From Saprospiraceae bacterium (GTDB lineage Bacteria; Bacteroidota; Bacteroidia; Bacteroidales; JAIPBB01), in contig JAIPBB010000019.1 of assembly GCA_021739805.1 (NCBI GenBank), positions 1 to 30,337 on the forward strand: 30,337 nt of DNA, in the 5' to 3' direction. Made by a program: the position numbers and the translations under genes. The notes below the pieces were generated by a model. It did no database searches. It saw nothing but the letters and a program-made list of their open reading frames with translations, and was not told the DNA's origin. This document shows positions 9,370 to 18,161 of this stretch, one piece after another; the first letter of the stretch is position 1, and every line of letters begins with the position of its first letter.

Positions 9370-10239
9370 TTATTCTCTTACTATCTCAATCTCCTCACCC
9401 AAAATCCATTTTCCAATAAGTTTATCGTTAAAAGTAATATCAGAAATAATATAAATAGTGCTTGCAAAAGCATCGGAATGTGCTGCATTTTCAATCATTA
9501 CACCGGAGTGAAAATAATTTGAATGAATAAACCATGCTTTTTGATTTTTTATTAAAAGATAGCCAACATGGCAACTCAAACCAACCTGATATAAACCGGG
9601 CTTTAACTCTTTAACCAAAGTTTCAGGAATTTGACTATCGTTTCGGCTATAGTATTTTTTAAGCTTTTCGCCCATTTGAATTGTCTTTGCTCCATTCAAA
9701 CCAGATTGTTGTGCAAATTTGTATCTATTCAAATTAAAACCCAAATGTTTTAAAGTAGTTGAAACGAAGTAGCCGCATGCAATATATCCACTTCCCGGTA
9801 TTTCAGAAGTTCCATTATAATCCCATTCGGTTCCATACCAATGTGGGATAAAATCATTTAGTAATTTATCAGTTAAGAATTTTGCTGTACTATCTCTGAA
9901 AGCCTTTTTTTCAGATGAATCTGTAAGTAAATTATATGCTTGTTTAAACTCTTGCTGTTTTGCAATCATTGTTGTTTTCAAATTCGCATAACTTCCTTTT
10001 GCTTTGAAATTTATTCCAACTGCTGCTGAATCAATCACATATTCATCGTTGAAAGTTTCTTCGTAATCTGGATTAGCATAAAATGAATCAACAACTATTA
10101 TTTCAGAATTTGCTGAATCCTTACTCAATGAATCAGCAATTTTAATTGTTTGCTCAGAAACTTCTTTTGATTTGGGCTGATTGCAGCTAATTATAGCAAT
10201 GCTTAGAATTATCAGAATGTAGAAATTGATTCGGCTCAT
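9370..10239 (-). CDS. NlpC/P60-like cysteine hydrolase lipoprotein
   Basis: 289 residues with a lipoprotein signal peptide and lipobox ending at Cys19 (AIISC), then a Ser/Glu/Asp-rich linker. The C-terminal half carries a papain-like arrangement: GSGYIACGYFVSTTLKHLGF with candidate nucleophile Cys155, then SCHVGYLLIKNQKAWFIHSN with candidate His224 and a downstream IHS, closely resembling the C...HVGIY...FIH pattern of NlpC/P60 peptidoglycan or amide hydrolases. A role as a membrane-anchored cell-wall or amide hydrolase is inferred; the substrate is unknown. It is co-directional with the T9SS gene upstream (70 bp gap), but the function gives no strong reason to link them. Confidence 0.75.
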   Translation of the reverse strand: MSRINFYILIILSIAIISCNQPKSKEVSEQTIKIADSLSKDSANSEIIVVDSFYANPDYEETFNDEYVIDSAAVGINFKAKGSYANLKTTMIAKQQEFKQAYNLLTDSSEKKAFRDSTAKFLTDKLLNDFIPHWYGTEWDYNGTSEIPGSGYIACGYFVSTTLKHLGFNLNRYKFAQQSGLNGAKTIQMGEKLKKYYSRNDSQIPETLVKELKPGLYQVGLSCHVGYLLIKNQKAWFIHSNYFHSGVMIENAAHSDAFASTIYIISDITFNDKLIGKWILGEEIEIVRE

Positions 10240-10309
10240 TTAAACATAGATTATACTCTAAATAAACGATGAAATTTTGTTTTAGTATTTGTCTGGGAAG
10301 ATGGTGGGC

Positions 10310-12583
10310 TTATTTTCTAAACAAACTCAAAAATCCCTGAGTATTATATTCTATTTCATTAATGTCAAAATAGTGGGCAATCCAATAGTAAGTTCCATCA
10401 GGACAATTTTTCCCTTCAAATTTACCATCCCAACCTTCAGAATAATTATTGGTTTCAAAGAGTTTTTGTCCCCATCTATTGTAAATTACAATGGTTATAT
10501 GAGTAATATTTAGGACTTCTTTGGGTAGGAAAAAATCATTAAATCCATCAGCATTTGGAGTGAAGACATTTGGCATTTCAAAAATTATTTCACAATCCTT
10601 GGAATCAATAATAATTGAATCGCTTGTACTACAATTGCTATCACTAACAATAACCCAATATAAACCTGGCTGAATAACTTCAAAAGTAGGGTTTGTTGAA
10701 TTATCTTGCCATTGAAATGTATAATTTGAATTTGAAACGTCTAAGATTATAGTTTCTCCAAGACAAATTGTTGCATCGTTGCCTAAATCTACAAATGGAG
10801 CATTATAATAATTCACTAAAATAGTATCAGAAGAACTACAATTATTTTTTATTACTTCAACCCAATAAGTTCCTTTCTTAGTCACATTAAAAGTAGAATC
10901 AGTAGAATTATTTTGCCATATAAAAATTGAATTTGAGTTTCCCGGATTTAAAAGCAAATTGTTTCCGGCACACAATGAGGTATCATTTCCTAAATCAACA
11001 AAGGGTAATGGATTATAATTAACATTTATTGTATCAGATGCTTTGCATTGTTCCAAAGTGACTTCAACCCAATATTGACCAGATTGAGAAACTGTAAAAA
11101 TGGAATCTATGGAGTTGTTTTGCCATAAATAACTGGCTTTAGGAATTGTTGCATCTAACAATAAAGTCAATCCATCGCATAAGATGGTATCATTACCTAA
11201 ATTAATTATGGGAAATGGATTAATTCTTATTGGATAAACAATAGTATCTTGTAAACTTCCATGATGATAAATTAAAGTAACAACAAAATTACCAGTATCA
11301 GAAAAAAGATGCTTTGGATTTATCAGCTTAGAAGAATTACTTATTCCACTATTTATATCCCCAAAATTCCATAAAACTGAATCCACTGAAACTAAAGAAG
11401 CAATAAAAGCAGTAGAATCTCCATACCAGAAATATTTTACTGACAGTAAAGGAGCAGAAAAAATTGAATTAAATAATGTGGGTAAACCATGACTTGATTT
11501 TTTTCCTGCAAGATAAAACCCTGAATCAACATAATTACAAGAAATTCCAATTAAATCAGGGTTGTTAATTACTCCAAGATAATCACTATTAGATTTAGCA
11601 CAATAAATATTATTATCAGGTGCTAATTGAATAGCTCCACTATTTCCATTTCCTGTCCAAATAGTTGTTTTTGAATTATTGACAGCTGTATTTGAACCTG
11701 CAAGTAAGTTGTATTGATAAATTGCCAAAGGACTCCAAGATGATATATACAGGAGATTTCCATTAGGTGAAAATTCGGCTCCATAAGCATTTGTTAAGCC
11801 GGTAAATCCACCAAATGTCATCATATTGCTTAGCAGCCCAGTAGAATTATCAAAATCAAATAATTCAAAGTTGAATATATTAGAATTAACAGAAGCAATA
11901 CGACTGCCAGATGAAGATGCCTTTAAATAACCAACAGAATTGGTAAATGCATTTGAAATTACAGAACCAATATTACTGATAATTGGTGTCATATTTAAAC
12001 AGGAAGAAGTTAATAAGTATGAATGAAAAGCATTAGAGCCATACAAATGCGTTACAATCCAAAAATCAATATTATTTTTATGTTTTATGGCTGCTATTTT
12101 TTCGCAAGTTGGAGAAACTATTAATATGTTCTTATTCATATTTATATCACCAAGCCCATTTAGTAAACTCATATCAACTTCTGAATACCTTAATCCATTT
12201 GCTAAATTATTTTCAGCAGCATCAACAGTGAAAAGATAATAAATTGTATTTGAGCCGGGTTTTTTTACAATTATTGCAGATTGAGTGCTGCTGGAATTAC
12301 CCATTAAACCACTTCCATTGGGCATGACTGAATGATTCTTATTCCATACATAATTCCCATCAGTATAAAATAAAAGATTCCCGGAAGCATCACAAATCGA
12401 AGCACAACCTTCACTTGTAATAAGAGCACCATTTGTTAATGCAACAGGGTTTGCTCCATTGAAATCAATTCCTGCATAACCTCCAAAATACCAAATATTT
12501 CCTTCTTTTTGAGCCAGCAAAAAACTGTTAAACAATAATAAAGAAAACAATAATAAAAATTTTCTAAGGTATTTAATACGCAT
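10310..12583 (-). CDS. T9SS type B sorting domain protein with Ig-like repeats
   Basis: 757-residue secreted protein. A signal peptide (LLLFSLLLFNSFLLAQ) is followed by a propeller-like N-terminal half (EGNIWYFGGYAGIDFNG onward) of a type frequent in Bacteroidota exoproteins. A PKD-like segment (about 385-455) and three Ig-like repeats of ~85 residues follow, each opening with LGND and a CxG/CLG motif and containing QNNS/QDNS and YWV. The last ~85 residues form the gliding-motility type (CHU_C) sorting domain: PNVFTPNADGFNDFF, IYNRWGQKLFE, W-D-G, C-P-D-G-T-Y-Y-W. It is probably exported by the type IX system and attached to the surface; the ligand is unknown. Weak TTG/ATG ambiguity is absent: the start is ATG. 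Confidence 0.92.
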   Translation of the reverse strand: MRIKYLRKFLLLFSLLLFNSFLLAQKEGNIWYFGGYAGIDFNGANPVALTNGALITSEGCASICDASGNLLFYTDGNYVWNKNHSVMPNGSGLMGNSSSTQSAIIVKKPGSNTIYYLFTVDAAENNLANGLRYSEVDMSLLNGLGDINMNKNILIVSPTCEKIAAIKHKNNIDFWIVTHLYGSNAFHSYLLTSSCLNMTPIISNIGSVISNAFTNSVGYLKASSSGSRIASVNSNIFNFELFDFDNSTGLLSNMMTFGGFTGLTNAYGAEFSPNGNLLYISSWSPLAIYQYNLLAGSNTAVNNSKTTIWTGNGNSGAIQLAPDNNIYCAKSNSDYLGVINNPDLIGISCNYVDSGFYLAGKKSSHGLPTLFNSIFSAPLLSVKYFWYGDSTAFIASLVSVDSVLWNFGDINSGISNSSKLINPKHLFSDTGNFVVTLIYHHGSLQDTIVYPIRINPFPIINLGNDTILCDGLTLLLDATIPKASYLWQNNSIDSIFTVSQSGQYWVEVTLEQCKASDTINVNYNPLPFVDLGNDTSLCAGNNLLLNPGNSNSIFIWQNNSTDSTFNVTKKGTYWVEVIKNNCSSSDTILVNYYNAPFVDLGNDATICLGETIILDVSNSNYTFQWQDNSTNPTFEVIQPGLYWVIVSDSNCSTSDSIIIDSKDCEIIFEMPNVFTPNADGFNDFFLPKEVLNITHITIVIYNRWGQKLFETNNYSEGWDGKFEGKNCPDGTYYWIAHYFDINEIEYNTQGFLSLFRK

Positions 12584-12867
12584 AATCCTTAAAATATATT
12601 AATTGGATTTTAATGAATTTCTCTGATAAGACACAAATAAAAGGCAAAAAGTTTACAGTAATGAAAATAAAATTACAAAAAATGAAATATTCTAACTATT
12701 TAAACTCAAAAATCCGAAATTCTACTCTAAAGAAATACAGAATACAACCATAACTTCCCAAATCCCACCTTTCTCTGATTACAGCTTACCGCTTACTGGT
12801 TTACTATTTTCTAAAGAACTTTTCAGCTTTATTTTCACGGAAATTTTATTTAACTAAAACAGGAATC

Positions 12868-14853
12868 ATGGCACAAAAACTATTTATCTCAGCTCTGCTA
12901 ATTCTTTTTTTTAGTTCTGGTTTTGCACAAACAGGAACTCTAAAAGGAACAATATCAGACAAACAAACAAAAGAAGCAATTCCATTTGCAAATGTTATTC
13001 TTACAGATACCGCTAATAATCAAATTAGTGGAAGCACAACTGATTTTGACGGGAATTACACTATTAAACCAATAAATCCGGGCACATATAACTTAAAAAT
13101 CACTTATATCGGTTATACACAAAAAATGATACAAAATGTGATAATTTATGCTGATAAAATAACATTTCAAAATATTGATTTGGAACAAGCAACTCAAACT
13201 CTTGAAACTGTTGAGATTGTTGAATATAGTGTTCCATTAATTAGCTACGATTGTGCAAGCTATCAAGTAATAAAATCAAAGGAAATACAATCTATGCCAG
13301 GTGTTAGAGCAAATCGGGCTCAAAGAAGGAATAATAAAAATCAATCAGTTGTAACAGGCGGAGTATATTCAAATTCAGGTGAAATGGGAAGTGTCCGTGG
13401 AGCCAGAACATCTGGAACTGTTTATTATGATGATGGAGTTGAAGTAGAACATAATACCGAATCCTACGATAATATTGTTGAAAATGAATTTATGGATGTT
13501 ATGGGAAATCCTTTATCAACTTTTTCGGTTGATGTTGATAAAGCTTCATATTCAAATGTCAGAAGGTATTTAAACAATAATCAAATGCCACCAAAAGATG
13601 CAGTGAGAATTGAAGAATTTGTAAATTATTTTCATTACGATTACCCTGCTCCTGAAGGCGAACATCCGTTTTCAATTAATCTTGAAGCTGCTATATGTCC
13701 CTGGAATCCAAAACATCAAATAATTCAGATTGGTTTAAAAGGCAAAGAAATCAGCTCAGAAGAAATTCCACCCAGTAACCTTGTATTTCTACTGGATGTT
13801 TCAGGTTCGATGTCATCTTATAATAAATTACCTCTGCTTCAGAAATCAATGAAATTCCTGGTTGATAAACTCCGCAAAGAAGACAAAGTTGCAATTGTTG
13901 TTTATGCCGGAGCAGCCGGATGTGTGCTGGAATCAACATCCGGAGCTAATAAAGAAAAAATCTATGATGCTATTGACAGATTGCAGGCAGGTGGTTCAAC
14001 AGCTGGTGGTGCAGGAATTGAATTAGCTTATAAAATAGCTAAGGAGAACTATTTGAAAGAAGGCAATAATCGTGTTATTCTTGCTACTGATGGTGATTTT
14101 AATGTTGGAGTAAGTGATAATGGTTCTCTTGTGAAAATGATAGAGAAAAAGCGTGAAGATGGAGTGTTTTTAACAATACTTGGCTTTGGAATGGGAAATT
14201 ATAAAGACAATAGAATGGAGCAACTTTCAAATGCCGGAAATGGTAACTATGCTTACATCGACAATATTCTTGAAGCCCAGAAAATGTTTGGAACGGAGCT
14301 TTGGGGAACACTTTACACTATTGCAAAAGATGTTAAAATTCAAATTGAATTTAATCCTGCAAAAGTTAAAGCTTACCGATTGATTGGTTATGAAAACCGT
14401 ATGCTTGCTGCCGAAGATTTTAACGATGATAAAAAAGATGCAGGCGAAATTGGTGTTGGACATTGTGTTACAGCTTTGTATGAAATAATCCCTGCTGACT
14501 CAAAAGAAGAAGCCAGAAAAACCGACAGCCTTAAATATCAAAGCAATAAAATTATTCAAAGCGATGAATTATTAACCGTAAAATTTCGCTATAAAGAACC
14601 GGATGGAACAAAAAGTAAATTAATTACCAAAAGCATAAGCACAGAAGATATTAGCTCAGAAATAACATCAGAAAATCTATTATTCTCCTCATCAGTTGCT
14701 GAATTTGGATTATTACTCAGAGATTCAAAATTTAAGGAAAATGCAACTTATACTGCTGTTTTAAAAAGAGCTGGAAAAGCTTCAAAGGAAGACCCTTATG
14801 GCTATAGGGCAGAGTTTATTCAGCTTGTAAAGATTGCGAAAGCACTAAATTAA
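12868..14853 (+). CDS. VWA domain surface protein with carboxypeptidase-like regulatory domain (YfbK-like)
   Basis: 661 residues. Order: signal peptide (1-20, SGFAQ); carboxypeptidase-regulatory-like beta-sandwich (about 24-108, TGTLKGTISDKQTKEAIPFA); a segment resembling a TonB-receptor plug edge (SMPGVRANRAQRR...MGSVRGARTSGTVYYDDGVEV); the VWF_A N-terminal domain (STFSVDVDKASYSNVRRYLN); the VWA domain with an intact MIDAS, Asp310-x-Ser-x-Ser in LLDVSGSMSS and later T-x-x-G-D (ATDGDFNVG); and the C-terminal DUF3520-like region. Function in this family is unproven; metal-dependent adhesion at the cell surface is inferred. It is monocistronic and followed by a strong terminator. Confidence 0.9.
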   Translation: MAQKLFISALLILFFSSGFAQTGTLKGTISDKQTKEAIPFANVILTDTANNQISGSTTDFDGNYTIKPINPGTYNLKITYIGYTQKMIQNVIIYADKITFQNIDLEQATQTLETVEIVEYSVPLISYDCASYQVIKSKEIQSMPGVRANRAQRRNNKNQSVVTGGVYSNSGEMGSVRGARTSGTVYYDDGVEVEHNTESYDNIVENEFMDVMGNPLSTFSVDVDKASYSNVRRYLNNNQMPPKDAVRIEEFVNYFHYDYPAPEGEHPFSINLEAAICPWNPKHQIIQIGLKGKEISSEEIPPSNLVFLLDVSGSMSSYNKLPLLQKSMKFLVDKLRKEDKVAIVVYAGAAGCVLESTSGANKEKIYDAIDRLQAGGSTAGGAGIELAYKIAKENYLKEGNNRVILATDGDFNVGVSDNGSLVKMIEKKREDGVFLTILGFGMGNYKDNRMEQLSNAGNGNYAYIDNILEAQKMFGTELWGTLYTIAKDVKIQIEFNPAKVKAYRLIGYENRMLAAEDFNDDKKDAGEIGVGHCVTALYEIIPADSKEEARKTDSLKYQSNKIIQSDELLTVKFRYKEPDGTKSKLITKSISTEDISSEITSENLLFSSSVAEFGLLLRDSKFKENATYTAVLKRAGKASKEDPYGYRAEFIQLVKIAKALN

Positions 14854-14898
14854 ATTCCCTAATCCCCATATACAGTTTAACCCAAAACTACTGTTAAG

Positions 14899-14931
14899 CT
14901 CCTCATTGAAATTTTCGGTGGGGAGTTTTTT
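14899..14931 (+). terminator. Rho-independent terminator after VWA gene
   Basis: CTCCTCATTGAAA pairs with TTTCGGTGGGGAG through Watson-Crick and G-U pairs, followed directly by six T. It lies 46 bp after the VWA stop and upstream of the repeat arrays, so those arrays should not be part of the main VWA transcript. Confidence 0.8.
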
Positions 14932-14943
14932 GTTGAAAAGACA

Positions 14944-14971
14944 GAAGTCGGAAGTCGGAAGTCCGAAGTTT
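14944..14971 (+). repeat. Four GAAGTNN heptamers leading into the main array
   Basis: GAAGTCG, GAAGTCG, GAAGTCC, GAAGTTT follow one another, then three bases, then the GATRCAR array. The period is also 7 bp, though the sequence is unrelated. Confidence 0.85.
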
Positions 14972-14974
14972 GGA

Positions 14975-15338
14975 GATGCAGGATTCAAGATGCAGGATTC
15001 AAGATAAAAGATGCAAGATACAGGATGCAAGATACAGGATGCAAGATACATGATGCAAGATGCAGGATACAGGATGCAAGATACAGGATGCAAGATACAG
15101 GATGCAGGATACAGGATGCAGGATGCAAGATACAGGATGCAAGATGCAGGATGCAAGATGCAGGATACAGGATGCAAGATACAGGATGCAAGATACAAGA
15201 TACAGGATGCAAGATACAGGATACAAGATACAAGATACAGGATGCAAGATACAGGATGCAAGATACAGGATGCAAGATACAAGATACAGGATGCAAGATA
15301 CAAGATGCAAGATGCAGGATACAGGATGCAAGATGCAA
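14975..15338 (+). repeat. Heptamer tandem array, 52 perfect-length GATRCAR units
   Basis: The 364 bp divide exactly into 52 units of 7 bp without a single insertion or deletion. Unit counts by eye: GATGCAA 19, GATACAG 16, GATGCAG 8, GATACAA 5, GATTCAA 2, GATAAAA 1, GATACAT 1. Nearly all variation is A/G at positions 4 and 7. The odd units are within the first eleven. No unit creates a stop in any of the six frames, so long open frames exist on both strands, but they are artefacts of the repeat. The array is flanked by the VWA terminator on the left and an AATGAC array on the right. Confidence 0.97.
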
Positions 15339-15368
15339 GATTGACAACTTTATAATAAAAGAAGGACA

Positions 15369-15623
15369 AATGACAACAAATGACAATTGAATGACGCGAA
15401 GCAAATGACAACTGAATGACGCGAAGCGAATGACAATTAAATGACTATCGAATGACAACTGAATGACAACCGAATGACTATTGAATGACAACCTAATGAC
15501 AATTGAATGAAGCGAAGCAAATGACAATTGAATGACTATTGAATGACAACTGAATGACAACCGAATGACTATTGAATGACGCGAAGCAAATGACTACTTA
15601 ATGACGCCCGAAGGGCAAATGAC
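15369..15623 (+). repeat. AATGAC array, 22 units of mainly 11 or 14 bp
   Basis: Every unit opens with AATGAC (once AATGAA). Most are 11 bp (AATGACAAYTG, AATGACAACCG, AATGACTATTG); four are 14 bp with GCGAAGC in place of the AT part (AATGACGCGAAGCR type), and one is 18 bp containing the palindrome GCCCGAAGGGC. Units 7-10 and 15-18 form a near-identical 44-bp higher-order copy. The array ends about 40 bp before the DUF2461 start codon. Confidence 0.92.
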
Positions 15624-15666
15624 CAATTATTTAAAATTTTCCTACTTTAGCAAAAAATAAAAAATC

Positions 15667-16332
15667 ATGAATGGACAAATAATAATCTCATTTTTAAAAG
15701 AAATTGCTGCAAACAATAACAGAGAATGGTATCACGCTAACAAACAAAAATACGTTGATTCAAAAGCTGAACTTGAAAGTCTTGTTAGTGAACTTTTACC
15801 AGAACTTCAGAAGTTTGATAAAACTATAAGTGGGATTTTACCAAAAGATACTCTTTTTAGAATTTTCAGGGATGTAAGGTTTTCTAAAAACAAAGAGCCA
15901 TATAAAACAAATATGGGAGCATTTATTGCAAAAGATGGCAGGAAAAGCATTTATTCAGGATATTATATTCATATTGAGCCGGGTAAATCATTTGTTGGTG
16001 GGGGAATTTATATGCCCCAAGCAGAAAATTTAAAAGCCATCAGAAAAGAAATTTATTATAATGTTGATGAGTATAAGGCAATTTTAGCTGATAAAAACTT
16101 TAAAAAATATTTTGGAGAAATTAGCGATATGGGTGATAGCCTAAAAAAAGCACCAAAAGATTTCCCCGCCGACTTTCCTGATATTGAATTACTAAAAGCA
16201 AAGCATTTTGTTTGTGGTCATAATTTAACCGATGAACAAATTGCTTCACCAGATATTCTTAAAACTGTCATTAAGGCATTTCATGTAATGAGTCCACTTA
16301 ATAATTTTCTTAATAGGGCATTGAATATGTAA
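15667..16332 (+). CDS. DUF2461 family protein
   Basis: 221 residues covering the whole DUF2461 (TIGR02453) family. Signatures seen are FLKEIAANNNREWYHANKQKY at the N-terminus, FRIFRDVRFSKNKEPYKTNMG (about 66-86), and SGYYIHIEPGKSFVGGGIYMP (about 97-117). The function of the family is not established. It is a single plus-strand gene with no signal peptide, probably cytosolic. The 813-bp spacer upstream holds two tandem arrays; the 118-bp spacer downstream, toward the convergent O-antigen ligase gene, holds more short repeats. Confidence 0.9.
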   Translation: MNGQIIISFLKEIAANNNREWYHANKQKYVDSKAELESLVSELLPELQKFDKTISGILPKDTLFRIFRDVRFSKNKEPYKTNMGAFIAKDGRKSIYSGYYIHIEPGKSFVGGGIYMPQAENLKAIRKEIYYNVDEYKAILADKNFKKYFGEISDMGDSLKKAPKDFPADFPDIELLKAKHFVCGHNLTDEQIASPDILKTVIKAFHVMSPLNNFLNRALNM

Positions 16333-16361
16333 GGCTAAGGAGAAGGCTCAGGCTAAGGAAA
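16331..16361. repeat. AAGGCTAAGG word repeat
   Basis: AAGGCTAAGGAGAAGGCTCAGGCTAAGG is built from short words that reappear in reverse complement at about 21187-21240 (CTTCTCCTTAGCCTTATCTC and onward). The two places lie at ends of different genes. Confidence 0.7.
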
Positions 16362-16376
16362 TATGAAGCCATTCTT

Positions 16377-16408
16377 AACAATTTAACAATATAACAATAT
16401 AACAATTT
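16377..16408. repeat. Four 8-bp AACAATWT units
   Basis: AACAATTT, AACAATAT, AACAATAT, AACAATTT in direct tandem order, in the spacer between two convergent genes. Confidence 0.8.
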
Positions 16409-16450
16409 AATATTGGTAGGTGTTGAAATTGGAAGTATCGAAATAGTCAT

Positions 16451-17881
16451 TTAAATATCTTTTTCAACTCGCTTTTCATAATATAAATCCATAGCAACAA
16501 TTATAGCCGTGAATCCCCAGAATGGAACAGCAGCTTTATCGGTATCAAGGAAGTTGTTTAATGTTCCGTGAACAAAATAAGTGAATAAGCCCAAAATATA
16601 CAAAAGGCACAAATATCTTATTCTTGGGTCAGCAGCTCGTTTATAAACTCTTAAAGCTGTGTAAACTATTGCGACAATTATAGCTAAAAATGTCATCATT
16701 CCCAACACTCCGGACTCAGAAAGTGGTCCAATATATTCACTATGTGCATTTCCTTTATTTCCAGCATTTGTACTAATAATAGTTTTGTTTTTCGAAAGTT
16801 GAAATGGAGCATAAATAAACTGATAGGTTCCCGGACCCCAACCCCAAAATGGTCTTTCTTTAAACATACGAATAGCACTTTGCCATCTGTTAAGTCTTTC
16901 AAGATTTGAAGCATCAGAAGTAATATTTGAAATAGACTTAACATGTTCGGCAAGGTCGGCAGATGAATCCTGCTTATTCTTTGCCATTTTATCAATAATC
17001 TGATTTTGAAAAGAAAAGAATAATATTACCACAATAGCTACAGCGGAAAATACCCAAATAAATTTAATACGAAGTTTTATTATCGCAAAAACACCAATTG
17101 CTCCGGCAACACTAATCCAGGCAGCCCGACTAATTGAGAAGTACAATCCCATCATTAAAATAACGAATGCCCCAATGGCTAACATCTTTTGAAATCGGGA
17201 CAAATCATTTAAAAATATAAATCCAAAACTAACAGGAATAAACATGGCAAGTATTGCTCCATAAGCAGTATGGTCGTTAAAAAATGGCTCCATTACCCAG
17301 TGGGCAATAGCAGAGTCAAAACCATAAGAAGCATGTCTTACAGTTGTGTAAATTACAACTCCAATCAGCGGAATAATATAAAGCCATGTAAAAAGATTAA
17401 TATTTTTCTTATTTTTAAACAACTGAACTCCAATAAAATAAAATGGAATAATAAACCACAATTTTGAAATAAAAAATTTAAATGAAATCAAAGGGTATTC
17501 ACTCGTAATTGAAGTAATAAACATCCATGTTAAATACACGATAAGAGTAACAGTAACCGGATGTTTTAAAAATTTATTTTCAAAACCAGATTTCCATAAC
17601 TGCTTAATTATAAACAAAAGAAGTACTCCAGCCATTAATGGTTCTGTAGGAATTGAAACACCAAATCCAACATCAAAATCACGTATATTTATTGAAATAG
17701 GAGTTAAAAAAGTGATGAGAAGTAAAAGCTTATCTAAAGCGTAAAAATACATTAATACGACAAGAGCTAAAACAGGAATTAAAGAAAACCAATAAAACTC
17801 GTAAGCAATTAAAACAGAGTTAAGCACAATGAAAATTGCACAAATTCCATAAACCCAGCTATATTTTAGTTTTTCAGTCAA
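16451..17881 (-). CDS. O-antigen ligase/polymerase (Wzy_C family)
   Basis: 476-residue polytopic membrane protein with about 11-12 hydrophobic segments. The Wzy_C core is present: SISRAAWISVAGAIGVFA, then a periplasmic loop with RLNRWQSAIRMFKERPFWGWGPG and NAHSEYIGPLSESGVLG (His in NAHSEY is the typical catalytic candidate). It would polymerise or ligate repeat-unit polysaccharide to a carrier or lipid A-core. The start appears to be TTG at 17881: an in-frame TAA lies two codons upstream and the next Met would remove the first membrane helix. It is part of the minus-strand polysaccharide block with Wzz and Wzx; ligase and polymerase cannot be told apart from sequence alone. Confidence 0.87.
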   Translation of the reverse strand: MTEKLKYSWVYGICAIFIVLNSVLIAYEFYWFSLIPVLALVVLMYFYALDKLLLLITFLTPISINIRDFDVGFGVSIPTEPLMAGVLLLFIIKQLWKSGFENKFLKHPVTVTLIVYLTWMFITSITSEYPLISFKFFISKLWFIIPFYFIGVQLFKNKKNINLFTWLYIIPLIGVVIYTTVRHASYGFDSAIAHWVMEPFFNDHTAYGAILAMFIPVSFGFIFLNDLSRFQKMLAIGAFVILMMGLYFSISRAAWISVAGAIGVFAIIKLRIKFIWVFSAVAIVVILFFSFQNQIIDKMAKNKQDSSADLAEHVKSISNITSDASNLERLNRWQSAIRMFKERPFWGWGPGTYQFIYAPFQLSKNKTIISTNAGNKGNAHSEYIGPLSESGVLGMMTFLAIIVAIVYTALRVYKRAADPRIRYLCLLYILGLFTYFVHGTLNNFLDTDKAAVPFWGFTAIIVAMDLYYEKRVEKDI

Positions 17882-17958
17882 ATTTTATTTGAATTCTGTT
17901 AGAATCTTATCAATAATCTTAGTGTTTAATTTGGCAAAAAATAACAAAAAACAAGCAT

Positions 17959-18117
17959 CAAATAACAAATAAAACCCAAAATCCAATTAATAAAATTCCA
18001 AACCAAACTTGGCTGTGCATAATGTTTCGGTATATCGGAATATTTGTTCTTAGCATCATTTTGGAATTTGAATATTAAAAAATTGAAATTTATTTGAAAT
18101 TTGTTTTTTGCTATTTG
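17959..18117. repeat. Palindromic AT-rich intergenic element, copy 2
   Basis: A left arm at 17959-18002 (CAAATAACAAATAAA...AAAATTCCAAA) is an imperfect inverted repeat of the right arm at 18060-18117 (TTTGGAATTTGAA...GCTATTTG), with about 57 bp between. The right arm resembles 4222-4278. It fills the spacer between Wzz and the O-antigen ligase gene. It may be a MITE-like or REP-like element; no target-site duplication was established. Confidence 0.5.
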
Positions 18118-18161
18118 TCTTTTCAAGCTTGCCCGTCTAGGTTAATATGTTTTAGGATATA

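Noticed and set aside
14845..15560. Several long open frames on both strands with Cys/Tyr/Leu or MQDTGCK-type repeats
   Set aside because: They come from the GATRCAR array, whose units contain no stop in any frame; all six frames are open at once, which is a mark of the repeat, not of coding.
16696..16995. 99-codon frame overlapping the O-antigen ligase gene
   Set aside because: Same strand but a different frame of a clearly coding membrane-protein gene; no signal of its own.
17926..18126. 66-codon minus-strand frame between Wzz and O-antigen ligase genes
   Set aside because: It translates the palindromic AT-rich repeat; composition is F/N/K-rich and no family is seen.
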